Counted from the first letter of the stretch, positions 24,117-35,518 are shown. The stretch: DNA of 64,000 bases from Pseudomonadota bacterium (GCA_016195085.1 JACQAG010000038.1:1-64000), one strand, 5' to 3'. A program made the numbers and translations. Notes: generated from the sequence alone by a model not told the origin.

Positions 24117-25214
24117 ATGAGCGCTGCCGAGCTCACCAACACCGATTTTGACCGCGCGATTGCGCGCAACAAGCGCAACACCATCATCCTGATCGGCGGG
24201 CTGGCGCTGATCTCGGGCGTGCTCGGCTACGTGCTGGGTTGGGCGTGGGGCGCCATCGACGATCTCATGAGCATGTCCAACGCCGATTACGTGAGGCTGA
24301 CCGCCGCGGAAATCGCGCTCGACCTATTCCGGTTGCCGCCGCGCAGCCAAGCGCTGGTCGGGGCCGCCATCCTGATCGCCTTCGGCGTCGGCTGGGGCTT
24401 GATCACGCTCATTGCCGGGGCGTGGATGCTGGCGGCTTTCGTCGGCGCGCGGCCGGCCGATCCCAACAACCCGGCCGAGCGGCAATTCATCAATGTGGTC
24501 GAGGAGATGGCCATTGCCGCCGGCCTGCCCATGCCGCGCGCCATGATCGTCGATACGCCGGCGCTGAATGCCTTCGCATCCGGCGCTTCGCCGGCACGCG
24601 CCGTCATCACCGCGACCGCTGGGCTCATCACCGCCTTGACCCGCGAGGAGCTGCAAGGTGTGATCGGCCATGAGATGGGCCATGTCGCCGACTACGATGT
24701 GCGCTACAGCACGGTGACGGCGGCGATGGCGGGGATCGCCGTGCTGGTGCAGCACACCTTGCTTGACCTCATGCGCTGGTCGCCGGTGCCGTCGCGGCGC
24801 CGCGACCGCGACTCGCGCGGCGGCCTTATCTTGGTGGTGATGGCGATTGTGGTCGTGGTCGCGGTGCTGGCGGCACTCGCAGCCAAGCTGGTGCAGTTCG
24901 CGATCTCGCGGCAACGCGAGTATCTCGCCGATGCGACGTCGGTCAAGTTCACTCGCAATCCAGTGGGGCTGATCCACGCGCTCGAGCGGCTGCAGCAAAG
25001 CGATACCGCATTGGCGCGGCCGGACTCGCCGGTCGCGGCACTCTGCATCGCCGGGCCCAGCCGAATGGCCCTGGTCGAAGCGTTTGCCACGCATCCGCCC
25101 ATCGAGGACCGGATCCAGCGCTTGAGGAATCTCGGCGGCGCCGCGGAGGTGCCGCCGCACGCGGGCGGCTCCGTGCCGCCGTCGCCGCCGCCCAGGCACG
25201 GTCCCTGGGGTTGA
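24117..25214 (+). CDS. M48 family membrane metallopeptidase, HtpX-like
   Basis: A 365-residue zinc peptidase. Two N-terminal membrane segments (~22-46 and ~79-110) precede the peptidase domain. The zinc motif HEMGH is at 185-189, and the third ligand Glu lies in SRQREYLADA after another membrane span near residues 240-265. HtpX-type enzymes degrade damaged membrane proteins. The C-terminus is a short proline-rich tail. It is paired with LemA, whose function may be to recruit or restrain it (inference). Confidence 0.9.
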   Translation: MSAAELTNTDFDRAIARNKRNTIILIGGLALISGVLGYVLGWAWGAIDDLMSMSNADYVRLTAAEIALDLFRLPPRSQALVGAAILIAFGVGWGLITLIAGAWMLAAFVGARPADPNNPAERQFINVVEEMAIAAGLPMPRAMIVDTPALNAFASGASPARAVITATAGLITALTREELQGVIGHEMGHVADYDVRYSTVTAAMAGIAVLVQHTLLDLMRWSPVPSRRRDRDSRGGLILVVMAIVVVVAVLAALAAKLVQFAISRQREYLADATSVKFTRNPVGLIHALERLQQSDTALARPDSPVAALCIAGPSRMALVEAFATHPPIEDRIQRLRNLGGAAEVPPHAGGSVPPSPPPRHGPWG

Positions 25215-25230
25215 CCGGGCGGCGCAAGGA

Positions 25231-26256
25231 TCAGCGCGTGATCTCTCGGAAAAACGCCTGATAGCTCTGGACCACGGCGGCTTCGGTGAACTCGGCCCGG
25301 AAACGCCGGTAGCCGGCCTCGATGAGGCGCCGGCGCAGTTCGGGTTCGGCCAAAGTGCGACGGATCGCCGATGCCAGCGCCGCGGCGTCGTCAATGGGGA
25401 CCAGGAGCCCGTCTTCGCCGTTGCGGATGAGGTCGGCCGGGCCGACGGATGCCGCGGCCACCAGCGCCACCCGGTTCGCCCAGGCCTCGATGGAGACGAT
25501 GCCGAAGGGCTCGTAGCGCGAGGGAAATACGCAGAGATCGGCGGCGGCCAGCAGGCTCGCGCGGTCGTTGCGCCAACCGAGAAAGCGGACGCGATCGATC
25601 AGGCCGAGCGTGGCGGCGAGCTGCTCCAGCGCCCCCCGCAGCGGCCCCTCGCCGGCAATCCAGAGATAGACGCCGGGCAGATCGGTCAGCGCCGCCAGCA
25701 GCACATCGAATGCCTTAGCCTCGTGCAGCCGGCCGAGCGCCAGCAGGAGCGGCGCCTCCTCCGGTGTCGCGTGCGCGGCCCGCGGCACCGGCGGGGCGCT
25801 CTCCTCGCGCGCGAGCGCACGGAGCACATGGGCGTGCTCCGCAGGGATGCCGCCAGCCTGGATGTGCCGGCGCATGGCTTCGCTCATGCCGACGAGATGC
25901 TGGCAGCGCCGATAATGCTTGAGGTCATAGAAGCCACCGAGCCAGCCGACGGCGACGAAATCGCCCTTGGGCACGAAGGCGGCGGCGCGCTGCATCCAGG
26001 CCATGACGATGTCGGGCCGATAGTCGTGGATCAGGCGGGCGATGCCGCGCTTGGTGAGGAAGTCGAGCCAAAGGTTGCCGAAGCCGAGCTCGAGCGTCGG
26101 CACGCCGCCCAAACGAAGAGCGCTGGCACGCTCGCCCTGGGCGCGGATCGCTGCCTGCTGATCGAGACCGCAGCGGGCGAGCGCCAGCGCCGTGTCTTGA
26201 AAGCAGGTCTCGGCTCCACCATGGCGGGCGCCGGCCATGAGATGCAGCACCTTCAT
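25231..26256 (-). CDS. Glycosyltransferase family 4
   Basis: A 341-residue GT-B glycosyltransferase. The N-end MKVLHLMAGARHGGAETCFQDTALAL and the C-terminal donor-binding region (LALGRLHEAKAFDVLLAAL, GEGPLR, FPSRYEPFGIVSIEAWA with the E-x7-E-type motif) are characteristic. It probably adds a sugar to LPS core or another surface glycan. It is the last gene of a three-gene operon and overlaps the preceding gene by 4 nt (ATGA at 26253-26256). Confidence 0.9.
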   Translation of the reverse strand: MKVLHLMAGARHGGAETCFQDTALALARCGLDQQAAIRAQGERASALRLGGVPTLELGFGNLWLDFLTKRGIARLIHDYRPDIVMAWMQRAAAFVPKGDFVAVGWLGGFYDLKHYRRCQHLVGMSEAMRRHIQAGGIPAEHAHVLRALAREESAPPVPRAAHATPEEAPLLLALGRLHEAKAFDVLLAALTDLPGVYLWIAGEGPLRGALEQLAATLGLIDRVRFLGWRNDRASLLAAADLCVFPSRYEPFGIVSIEAWANRVALVAAASVGPADLIRNGEDGLLVPIDDAAALASAIRRTLAEPELRRRLIEAGYRRFRAEFTEAAVVQSYQAFFREITR

Positions 26257-27287
26257 GGGATGAGCCTCTCAAATGCGGCGGCCGCCTCGTCCCAACCCCA
26301 ATGGCGCTGGGTCAAGAGCGCGGCCACATGCTGGCGCCGCCACAGCTCATCATCCTGGAGAAGAGTCACGGCGGCTTCGGCGAAGCTGGTCTCGCGATCG
26401 GTGACGAAGCCGGTGGTGCCGTCGATGACCCGCTCCGGCACCGAGCCCAGGCGCCCGACCACGGCAGGCACGCCGGCGGCCTGGGCTTCGGCGACGGCCA
26501 GGCAGAAAGTCTCGCTGGGATCGCCGCGATAGAGCAGCACACGGGTGCTCCGCATCTCGTCGGCGAGCATCGTCTTCGACACCGGGGCGCGCAAGACCAC
26601 GCCCCAGTTGCCGAGCTGGCGGGCGTATTCGAGGATCGGCTCCATCGCCTGCGCTTTCGCCAGGCCAAAGGATCCGTAGGTGGTCGGCCCGGAGAAGACA
26701 TGCAGCTCGGCCAGCGGCATCACGGGATGGATGCGCTTGGCCCAGAGATGCAGGAGCCAGTCGAGGCCGCGGAGCGGATTGGAGACGAAGAGTGCCCGCG
26801 GTCCCGGCGCCAAGTCCAAGGGCTCGGCCTGGCGGAACATCTCGCCGACGCCGTAGGGGATGATCGCGCGCGGACCCGACGGCGCCCAGAGCGGATAGGT
26901 CGAGGCGTGATAGCGCCCGGAGAATACGACCGTAGGCTTCAGGCGAAACAGCGGCCAGAGATAGCGCCGCTTCATAAGATAGCTGGCGGGGTTGTGAATC
27001 CAAAAGACACGGCGGCGCGCCTCTGCCACCAGCGAGATCAGCTTATGGCTGCGGTTGGCGATATAGAGATCCGCCGCCTCGGGCACGCCGGCCGCCAGCG
27101 GCGCCCAGTCGATGCCGTCCGTGTCGGAGGCTTCGCTGCAATTGTTGCGGACCACGATCCGATGGCCGCGCCCGGCGAGCGCCGCGGCCAAGGAGGCAAA
27201 CGCCGTCTCGGCGCCGCCGAGGGGACCCGTGGCCAGGCTGGCCGCATCGAAGCGGATGCCGTCATCGGTCATGACGATGACGGCCAT
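26253..27287 (-). CDS. Glycosyltransferase, GT4/GT-B type
   Basis: A 344-residue GT-B enzyme starting at the ATG that shares one base with the preceding stop codon (TGATG at 27285-27289). Visible features are the N-terminal GPLGGAETAFASLAAALAGRGH and the donor-site block YRGDPSETFCLAVAEAQAAGVPAVVGRLGSVPERV. Substrate unknown; surface polysaccharide assembly is likely from context. Confidence 0.87.
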   Translation of the reverse strand: MAVIVMTDDGIRFDAASLATGPLGGAETAFASLAAALAGRGHRIVVRNNCSEASDTDGIDWAPLAAGVPEAADLYIANRSHKLISLVAEARRRVFWIHNPASYLMKRRYLWPLFRLKPTVVFSGRYHASTYPLWAPSGPRAIIPYGVGEMFRQAEPLDLAPGPRALFVSNPLRGLDWLLHLWAKRIHPVMPLAELHVFSGPTTYGSFGLAKAQAMEPILEYARQLGNWGVVLRAPVSKTMLADEMRSTRVLLYRGDPSETFCLAVAEAQAAGVPAVVGRLGSVPERVIDGTTGFVTDRETSFAEAAVTLLQDDELWRRQHVAALLTQRHWGWDEAAAAFERLIP

Positions 27288-28249
27288 CAGGCCCCGCCCC
27301 CGACGCGCTGCCAGAGATCGCGGCAGACTCGCTCCACCGCGGCCACGCTCAAGCCGTCCATCAGCGTATCGCTGGTCCGATGATCCCAGCCCGGCTGGGA
27401 CATGAGCTCGGCCGGGCTCGCCGGTGTCAGCGCGACCGCGCTCCGCTCGCCCCAGGGGCGGTAATGCTCGACCGGGCTCGGGCCGAAGAGTCCGACGGTC
27501 GGCACGCCGGTCGCGGCCGCCAGATGCATGAGGCCGGAGTCGTTGCCGACGAAGAGCCGAGCCCGCCCGATCGCCGCCGCCGCGGTCATGAGATCGATCC
27601 GGCCGACGAGGTCGATGACGCGGGAGGCGGGCAATGCTGCCAGGACCGGCTCCGCCTGCCCCCGATCCTCTGCTCCGCCCAGCACCATGACGCTGGCGTC
27701 GGGCAACATGCCGTCGGCCGCGGTCAGGCTGCGGGCGAGTGCCGCGAAGCGCTCGGCTCGCCAGGTCTTCGCCCGCCAATTGGCGGCGGGCGCCAAGGCC
27801 AGCACCGTCCTCTCCCTTGGAATCACCGCCGCGGCGCGGGCCGCGTGCTCGGGCGCGATCCAGAGCCGGGGCGGCGGCGGCCGGTCGCCGAGGCCGAACA
27901 GCCGGGCGAGGCGCACCACCCGGTGCTCGGCGCTGGTGGATTTCAGCAAGACCCGCCGCTCCCGGGCCGCCAGGAGGTAGGCCAAGAGCGAGCCGCGGAG
28001 ATCCACCACCAGCCGCCAGGGCCGACCCACGGTCCCGGCCCACAAGCCGAGCCAATGGCCGGCCCATCCCCGCTTTTCCAAGGTCAGCACCCGCTCCAGC
28101 CCCGGCACCGCCTGGAACAGCGGCGCCGCCAGGGGCCCGCAGGCGATGGTGATGCGCGCACCCGGATAGGCCTCGATGAGATAGCCCAGCACACCCGTCG
28201 ACAGCACCGCATCGCCGATGCGGGTGGAGGTGACGAACAAGAGGTTCAT
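27287..28249 (-). CDS. Glycosyltransferase family 9, heptosyltransferase-like
   Basis: A 320-residue GT9 enzyme, the family of LPS heptosyltransferases. The N-terminal MNLLFVTSTRIGDAVLSTGVL and the C-terminal FVGNDSGLMHLAAATGVPTVGLFGPS block are diagnostic. With the GmhB-like phosphatase at 18564 this suggests a heptose-containing LPS core. It is the first gene of the glycosyltransferase operon. It diverges from ygfZ across 150 bp that carry a strong perfect hairpin. The start codon follows only a weak ribosome site. Confidence 0.9.
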   Translation of the reverse strand: MNLLFVTSTRIGDAVLSTGVLGYLIEAYPGARITIACGPLAAPLFQAVPGLERVLTLEKRGWAGHWLGLWAGTVGRPWRLVVDLRGSLLAYLLAARERRVLLKSTSAEHRVVRLARLFGLGDRPPPPRLWIAPEHAARAAAVIPRERTVLALAPAANWRAKTWRAERFAALARSLTAADGMLPDASVMVLGGAEDRGQAEPVLAALPASRVIDLVGRIDLMTAAAAIGRARLFVGNDSGLMHLAAATGVPTVGLFGPSPVEHYRPWGERSAVALTPASPAELMSQPGWDHRTSDTLMDGLSVAAVERVCRDLWQRVGGGA

Positions 28250-28325
28250 CGAGAGCTTGCGGAACAGATGCGAACCGGCATCGAGCACGTTATAGGGTTG
28301 GGGGCCGGCCTTGCCAAGCAACGAG

Positions 28326-28364
28326 CCGGTCCCCGCCTCCGCCTTGCAATGAGGCGGGGACCGG
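28326..28364. promoter_or_regulatory. Perfect 14-bp inverted repeat in a divergent promoter region
   Basis: CCGGTCCCCGCCTC at 28326-28339 and its exact complement at 28351-28364 flank an 11-nt spacer. It lies between the divergent starts of the glycosyltransferase operon (28249) and ygfZ (28400). That makes a simple terminator unlikely and an operator, attenuator or leader hairpin possible. Confidence 0.6.
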
Positions 28365-28399
28365 ACCAACTCATAGGCGGACGTCATCGGAGGGCAATC

Positions 28400-29299
28400 A
28401 TGGTTGCTGCGTCGTTCTCCCTGCTCGAAGGCAGGGGCCTCATCCAGGTCGGCGGCGAGGATCGGGTCGCCTATCTGCAAGGCCTGGTCTCGAACGACGT
28501 GAGCAAGGTCGCCGAAACCCGTGCGCTCTATGCCGCCTTTTTGACGCCGCAGGGACGCTACCTGCACGACTTCTTTCTGGCCGAGCATGGCGGCAGCTTC
28601 CTCATCGACTGCGAGGCCGAGCGTGCCGCCGACCTCAAGCGGCGGCTCTCGCTCTACAAGCTGAGATCCAAGGTGGCGCTCGCGGATGCGACCGCCGACT
28701 GGCTGGTCGCGGTCGTCTGGGGCGACGGGGCGGCGATGCGTTTCGGGCTTGCCGATGCCGCCGGCGCGGCCGCTCCCTTCGCCGGGGGTGTGGCCTTCGT
28801 CGATCCGCGATTGAGCCGGCTGGGCACCCGCGCGCTGCTGCCGCGCCAGAGCGGCACGCAACCCCTGGAGGCGCTCGGCCTCTTATCCGGCGATGCCAAG
28901 GATTATCACCGACTCCGCATCGCCGAAGGCGTGCCGGACGGCAGCCGCGACCTCATCGTCGACCGCGCGATCTTGCTCGAGAACGGCTTCGACGAGCTGA
29001 ATGGCGTCGATTGGCAGAAGGGCTGCTATATGGGCCAGGAGCTGACCGCGCGCACCAAGTATCGCGGCCTGGTGCGCAAGCGGCTGATGCCGGTCGAGGT
29101 CGAGGGGCCGATGCCCGAGCCAGGCACGCCGGTCACCCTCGATGGCGCCGAAGCCGGCGAGATGCGCTCGGGGCTCGACGGCAAGGCCTTGGCCATGATC
29201 CGGCTGGAAGCCTTCGAGAAGGTGCTGGCAGAAGGCAAGACGCTTGCCGCCGGTGCGGCCCTGCTCCGCCCGCGCAAGCCCGATTGGGCCAGCTTCTGA
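28400..29299 (+). CDS. ygfZ: Folate-binding protein YgfZ/GcvT-like
   Basis: A 299-residue tetrahydrofolate-dependent protein involved in iron-sulfur cluster repair or maturation. The family signature KGCYMGQE is at residues 207-214, with the T-protein-like LEGRGLIQVGGEDRVAYLQGLVSNDV N-end. GGAGGG lies just before the ATG. The methyltransferase gene begins inside its stop codon (TGATG), so the two are coupled. Confidence 0.9.
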   Translation: MVAASFSLLEGRGLIQVGGEDRVAYLQGLVSNDVSKVAETRALYAAFLTPQGRYLHDFFLAEHGGSFLIDCEAERAADLKRRLSLYKLRSKVALADATADWLVAVVWGDGAAMRFGLADAAGAAAPFAGGVAFVDPRLSRLGTRALLPRQSGTQPLEALGLLSGDAKDYHRLRIAEGVPDGSRDLIVDRAILLENGFDELNGVDWQKGCYMGQELTARTKYRGLVRKRLMPVEVEGPMPEPGTPVTLDGAEAGEMRSGLDGKALAMIRLEAFEKVLAEGKTLAAGAALLRPRKPDWASF

Positions 29300-30093
29300 T
29301 GGCCGACGACGACCGGAAGTTCTTCAACGACGGCGCCGCCTATGAGCAGTTGATGGGACGGTGGAGCCGGCGCGCCGGCGCCCTCTTCCTCGATTGGCTG
29401 GCGGTCGGCAAAGGCATGCGCTGGCTCGACGTCGGCTGCGGCAACGGCGCCTTCACCGAGGTGATGATCGCCAAGGCCGCGCCGGGCGAGGTCCGGGGCA
29501 TCGACCCGTCCGAGGCCCAGATCGACTACGCCCGTGGCCGCGCCGAATCGAAGCCGGCGGAGTTCCAGGTCGGCGACGCCGAGGCGCTGCCATTCGCTGA
29601 CGCCGCCTTCGATGTCGCCGTCATGGCGCTGGTCATCACCTTTGTGCCGAACCCCGGGAAGGCGGTCGGCGAGATGGTGCGGGTGGTGAAGCCGGGCGGA
29701 CTCGTCGCAACCTATATGTGGGACATCCTCGGCGGCGCCTTTCCGCTCGAGCCGATGCGCGCGGGGTTGCTCGCGATCGGCATCGATGCGCCGCGATCGC
29801 CGGGCGCGGAAGTATCGCAAAAGGCCGAGCTCAACCGCCTGTGGACCGAGGCCGGGCTCGAAGCGGTCGAGACGCGCGAGATCGCGATCGAGGTCGCCTT
29901 CCGCGACTTCGACGAATTCTGGGACTCCAACATGGCGCTCGCCACGCCCATCGTGCAGAAGGTGCGCGCCTTGTCTCCGGCGGATCTCGAACGGCTCAAG
30001 GCGATCCTGCGGCAACGCCTGCTGAAGGGCGCTGACGGCCGGATCTCCTTCCCCGCGCGCGCCAATGCGGTGAAAGGTCGCGTGCCGCAGTAG
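29299..30093 (+). CDS. SAM-dependent class I methyltransferase
   Basis: A 264-residue methyltransferase. Motif I is WLDVGCGNGAFTEV, the acidic loop GIDPSEAQIDYAR, and motif III/IV is DVAVMALVITFVPNP followed by EMVRVVKPGGLVATY. It resembles the ubiquinone-type methyltransferase group (Methyltransf_11), substrate unknown. The start overlaps the ygfZ stop by one base. It is convergent with alkB, with a 9-bp gap and no clear terminator. Confidence 0.85.
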   Translation: MADDDRKFFNDGAAYEQLMGRWSRRAGALFLDWLAVGKGMRWLDVGCGNGAFTEVMIAKAAPGEVRGIDPSEAQIDYARGRAESKPAEFQVGDAEALPFADAAFDVAVMALVITFVPNPGKAVGEMVRVVKPGGLVATYMWDILGGAFPLEPMRAGLLAIGIDAPRSPGAEVSQKAELNRLWTEAGLEAVETREIAIEVAFRDFDEFWDSNMALATPIVQKVRALSPADLERLKAILRQRLLKGADGRISFPARANAVKGRVPQ

Positions 30094-30102
30094 CGCCTCG
30101 CC

Positions 30103-30777
30103 TCAAAGCGCCTTCCGAAACGTCAGATTGATCCGACTTGCGCCGGTGAGCGGATGCGCGCCCGCTGCCGGCGCGTCCACGCCGTGAAAGGCAAGGCGCG
30201 CCGGCCCGCCCCAAACCACGACGTCGCCATGCTGCAAGGGAATGCGCCGGGGCCTGTCGCTGCGCGTCTCGCCACCGAAGAGAAAGACCGCGGGCTGGCC
30301 CAAGGAAACGGAGACGATGGGTTGACGCATGTCGCGCTCGTTCCTGTCCTGATGCAATGACAGGCGCGCCGGACGCTCATAGCGATTGATCAGGCATGAG
30401 TCGGGAGTGTAGCCCTCGAAGCCGGCCCAGAGGGCGGCGCGCTCGGCGAAACCCCGCAAGATGTCGGGCATCGCCGGCCACGCCTGTGCCGCTTCCGGGT
30501 CAGTGGCCTGATAGCGGTATCCCTGTCGATCAGTGACCCATCCCACCTCGCCGCAATTGGTCATGGCGACCGACATCCGGAAACCACCGGGCGTCACCAT
30601 ATGGCGGAACGGCGCCAGCCTTTCGACCCCGGCGACAGCCGCGAGCAAGGCGGCCGCGTCGGGCTCGACGAAGCGCCGAAGCACAGTCGCGCCCCGGCAA
30701 ATAGCGGCGATGCCTGCCGCGGCCTCGCTCGCTGGGCCGAACAGATCGCCTGCCGCAGCACCCTTGATCCTGCTCAT
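30103..30777 (-). CDS. alkB: AlkB family DNA oxidative demethylase
   Basis: A 224-residue Fe(II)/2-oxoglutarate dioxygenase that reverses alkylation damage such as 1-methyladenine in DNA. The iron triad is His142, Asp144 and His198, and the 2-oxoglutarate arginines are Arg215 and Arg221. Their spacing (56, 17 and 6 residues) is the same as I recall for E. coli AlkB (131/133, 187, 204, 210). The substrate-side block NRYERPARLSLHQDRNE is also conserved. No Ada-type regulator is adjacent. Confidence 0.93.
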   Translation of the reverse strand: MSRIKGAAAGDLFGPASEAAAGIAAICRGATVLRRFVEPDAAALLAAVAGVERLAPFRHMVTPGGFRMSVAMTNCGEVGWVTDRQGYRYQATDPEAAQAWPAMPDILRGFAERAALWAGFEGYTPDSCLINRYERPARLSLHQDRNERDMRQPIVSVSLGQPAVFLFGGETRSDRPRRIPLQHGDVVVWGGPARLAFHGVDAPAAGAHPLTGASRINLTFRKAL

Positions 30778-30831
30778 GCGTCGGCCGATGCCATATGCCA
30801 GGGAATTGGGGCGTGCGGGCGCGACGTCAAC

Positions 30832-30862
30832 TCCCTCCCCCGCCCAAGGCGCGAGGGAGGGA
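30832..30862. repeat. Short palindrome, CTCCC family
   Basis: TCCCTCCCCCGCC is paired with GGCGCGAGGGAGGGA, a short relative of the GCCCCCACCC-family elements. It lies between the flavoprotein stop codon and the alkB start. Confidence 0.55.
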
Positions 30863-30880
30863 ACCGGACTCTATCAGAGT

Positions 30881-31504
30881 TCACGCCCGAACGGGCTCGG
30901 CGGCCGGTGCCTTCGCCTTGCCCGCTTCGGTCTTTCCGTTGATCCAGCGTGCAGCGGCTTCGGCGACCCGCTTGCCGAAATGGATGGCGGTCTTGCGGTC
31001 GCCTTCAGGCGGGGTCAGCTCGGCGGGCTGATCGGAATTGGACTGGGTCATGAGCCCAATCCAGGAGCCCAGCCGATTCAAGTCGGCCGGGCTGCCCTTG
31101 GAGGAATTGTTGCCGGGAGGCAGGTCGAGCCCGACCCACAGCATCTGATGCTGCATCGCCAGGATATTGAAATACTGCAGCGAGTTGAGCTTGTCGCCAT
31201 TCTGGGAGGCGGAGTTGGTGAAGCCGGCGGCGAGCTTGTCGCGCCAGGCGAGGCTCATCCAGCGCTTCGAGCTGGCGTCGGCGAAGACTTTGAACGGGCC
31301 GGACGGCCCGCCCATGTAGGTCGGCGCGCCGAAGATAATGGCGTCGGCCGCATCGAGCGTGCTCCAGTCGGCCTCATCGATCTTGTCCACGGCGATGACA
31401 TTGACCTTGGCGCCGGCGACCTGGCCGGCCCCCTTGGCGACTTCCTCGGCCACGACCTTGGTGTGGCCGTAGCCCGAGTGATACGCGATCGCGACTTGAA
31501 CCAT
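30881..31504 (-). CDS. WrbA-like NAD(P)H:quinone oxidoreductase / flavodoxin
   Basis: A 207-residue FMN-binding flavodoxin-fold protein. The phosphate-binding loop YHSGYGHT is at residues ~8-15, the FMN ring contact is FGAPTYMGGPSG, and GFTNSASQNGDK matches the WrbA/flavodoxin_2 pattern. Such enzymes reduce quinones by two electrons. The C-end has an Ala/Pro/Lys-rich tail. A GAAGGAAG ribosome site precedes the ATG. An Rrf2-type regulator gene lies directly upstream on the same strand, 69 bp away. Confidence 0.87.
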   Translation of the reverse strand: MVQVAIAYHSGYGHTKVVAEEVAKGAGQVAGAKVNVIAVDKIDEADWSTLDAADAIIFGAPTYMGGPSGPFKVFADASSKRWMSLAWRDKLAAGFTNSASQNGDKLNSLQYFNILAMQHQMLWVGLDLPPGNNSSKGSPADLNRLGSWIGLMTQSNSDQPAELTPPEGDRKTAIHFGKRVAEAAARWINGKTEAGKAKAPAAEPVRA

Positions 31505-31533
31505 GGATTTGCTTCCTTCTGTTGGTGAGATTT

Positions 31534-31550
31534 GTAAGCGTTAGTGTTAC
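31534..31550. promoter_or_regulatory. Candidate operator upstream of the flavoprotein gene
   Basis: GTAAGCGTTAGTGTTAC has GTAA/TTAC arms around an imperfect centre. It stands 30 bp upstream of the flavoprotein start, just downstream of the Rrf2 gene. Position suggests control by that regulator. Symmetry is weak, so this is a candidate only. Confidence 0.35.
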
Positions 31551-31573
31551 CAAAATGCACAAAAAAACAGGGC

Positions 31574-32002
31574 TTATCCCGTCGCCGCGCGCGCTCCGAT
31601 CTCGCCGACGATGTCGGCGACGGTGATGTGCGACAGCTCGGCCTTCAGCGCCTGCTCGGTGCGCGAGCGTACCTGCGCCAGCACGCGCTGAATCTTGCGG
31701 CCGACCGGGCAAGCATCGTTCGGGTGCTGATGCACGGCGAAGGAGTCGTTGGCTTCCACCGCCTCATGGATATCCCAGAGCCGGATGCGATCGGGCTGCT
31801 TCGCCAAGGTCACGCCGCCGGCGGCACCGCGCTGGGCATGCACCAGCCCGGCCCTGCCGAGCGCGGCGATGAGCCGTCGCACCACGACGGGATTGGTGTT
31901 GATGCTGCCGGCCATGAACTCAGAGGTGGTCGGGCCATCGGCCTTGAGGGCCAAGATAGCCATGATGTGGGTCGCCATCGCGAAGCGGCAATTGCTGGAC
32001 AT
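31574..32002 (-). CDS. Rrf2 family transcriptional regulator
   Basis: A 142-residue winged-helix regulator of the Rrf2 family. The N-terminal helix-turn-helix (FAMATHIMAILALKADGPTTSEFMAGSINTNPVVVRRLIAALGRAGLV) and wing (QRGAAGGVTLAKQPDRI) are clear. It has only one cysteine in the region where IscR/NsrR have three (NDACPVG), so a 2Fe-2S cluster of that type is unlikely. It probably senses redox or quinone stress and controls the downstream WrbA-like gene (inference). Confidence 0.88.
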   Translation of the reverse strand: MSSNCRFAMATHIMAILALKADGPTTSEFMAGSINTNPVVVRRLIAALGRAGLVHAQRGAAGGVTLAKQPDRIRLWDIHEAVEANDSFAVHQHPNDACPVGRKIQRVLAQVRSRTEQALKAELSHITVADIVGEIGARAATG

Positions 32003-32095
32003 CGATTTCGTCCTTCGTCGCCTACATGGTTACGAATTGCGAAGGCTGCAAGAGGGCGGGATGTGCCCATCCGTCGGCGCCCGCGATTCGGATGA

Positions 32096-32341
32096 CTACA
32101 CAGGGCGATCCGCCGGACGCGGCTTCGTGCGCTTCCCCGCTCGTTCCAGAATCGCCTTCGCTCGCCCCGGCTCGGCACGCGCACCCCGCGCCTTGAAATA
32201 ACGCGCGGCCTCCGCCTGAGCACCGACTCGCGCGGCAATCGCGGTGGCAATGTACTGATTGAGGCTCACCCCGGCCGCTTCTGCCTGGGCGCTGGCCTCC
32301 TCCTTGAGATCGTCCGGAAGCCGAAGCGGAAATGGGCTCAT
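32096..32341 (-). CDS. Ribbon-helix-helix antitoxin (HicB/Arc-like)
   Basis: An 81-residue protein. Residues 3-40 (PFPLRLPDDLKEEASAQAEAAGVSLNQYIATAIA) form a typical ribbon-helix-helix, as in the toxin-antitoxin HicB-like family. The C-terminal tail is basic and Pro/Arg-rich. It lies downstream of, and overlaps by 4 nt (ATGA), the PIN-domain toxin gene. The order toxin first, antitoxin second is the reverse of the pair at 11546-12243. Confidence 0.8.
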   Translation of the reverse strand: MSPFPLRLPDDLKEEASAQAEAAGVSLNQYIATAIAARVGAQAEAARYFKARGARAEPGRAKAILERAGKRTKPRPADRPV

Positions 32342-32763
32342 GATCGAATTCTCCGTAACACGGCGGCGGGGCGTTCGACTGCAATGCCGAAGCGGGCGCC
32401 CGCGGCTGCCATATCCCTGATGTTGAAAGTCGCAATCGCGTCGGCGCCACCGTTGATCGCCGTTTCCAATACGAGATCGTCATCTGGATCGGCTGCTAGC
32501 GGCCGCCAACGATAGTCGAATGGCACCGGATCGCATATTTCCGCCAATTCGTCGAGCACAGCCAGTACCTCTTCGAGGCTCAGCCCAATCATGTCCAGCA
32601 TCCTCGGTCGCGTCAGCACCTTCTCGTATTCAAGCAGCAGTGCGGTCGAAAGCAGCAGATGCGCTTGGCCGTCCAACAGGTCCAACAGAAGCTGGCGCGA
32701 CGCACCACGCGGACTGTCAAAAGCCGCCACCATGACGTCGGTGTCTATGACAAGCCGGTGCAC
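32338..32763 (-). CDS. PIN-domain toxin (COG1569-like)
   Basis: A 141-residue PIN nuclease of the putative toxin family that pairs with ribbon-helix-helix antitoxins. Acidic residues are visible in LVIDTDVMVAAF, LLLEYEKVLT, and the DPDDDLVLETAINGGADAIATFNIRD block that marks this subfamily. It is the first gene of the pair and may cleave RNA when released. No palindrome comparable to the VapBC operator was found upstream. Confidence 0.82.
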   Translation of the reverse strand: MHRLVIDTDVMVAAFDSPRGASRQLLLDLLDGQAHLLLSTALLLEYEKVLTRPRMLDMIGLSLEEVLAVLDELAEICDPVPFDYRWRPLAADPDDDLVLETAINGGADAIATFNIRDMAAAGARFGIAVERPAAVLRRIRS

Positions 32764-32831
32764 AGCGATATCTTATATGGCGTCGGTGGCCGCTTCAAGA
32801 ACGTGATGTCACCCGCAACATCACCACCAGA

Positions 32832-35510
<2,679 letters not shown>

Positions 35511-35518
35511 GGCCGTCC

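Noticed and set aside
28250-28399. Strong hairpin considered as a rho-independent terminator
   Set aside because: Genes on both sides diverge from this gap, so no transcript ends here, and there is no T-run. Recorded as a possible regulatory element instead.
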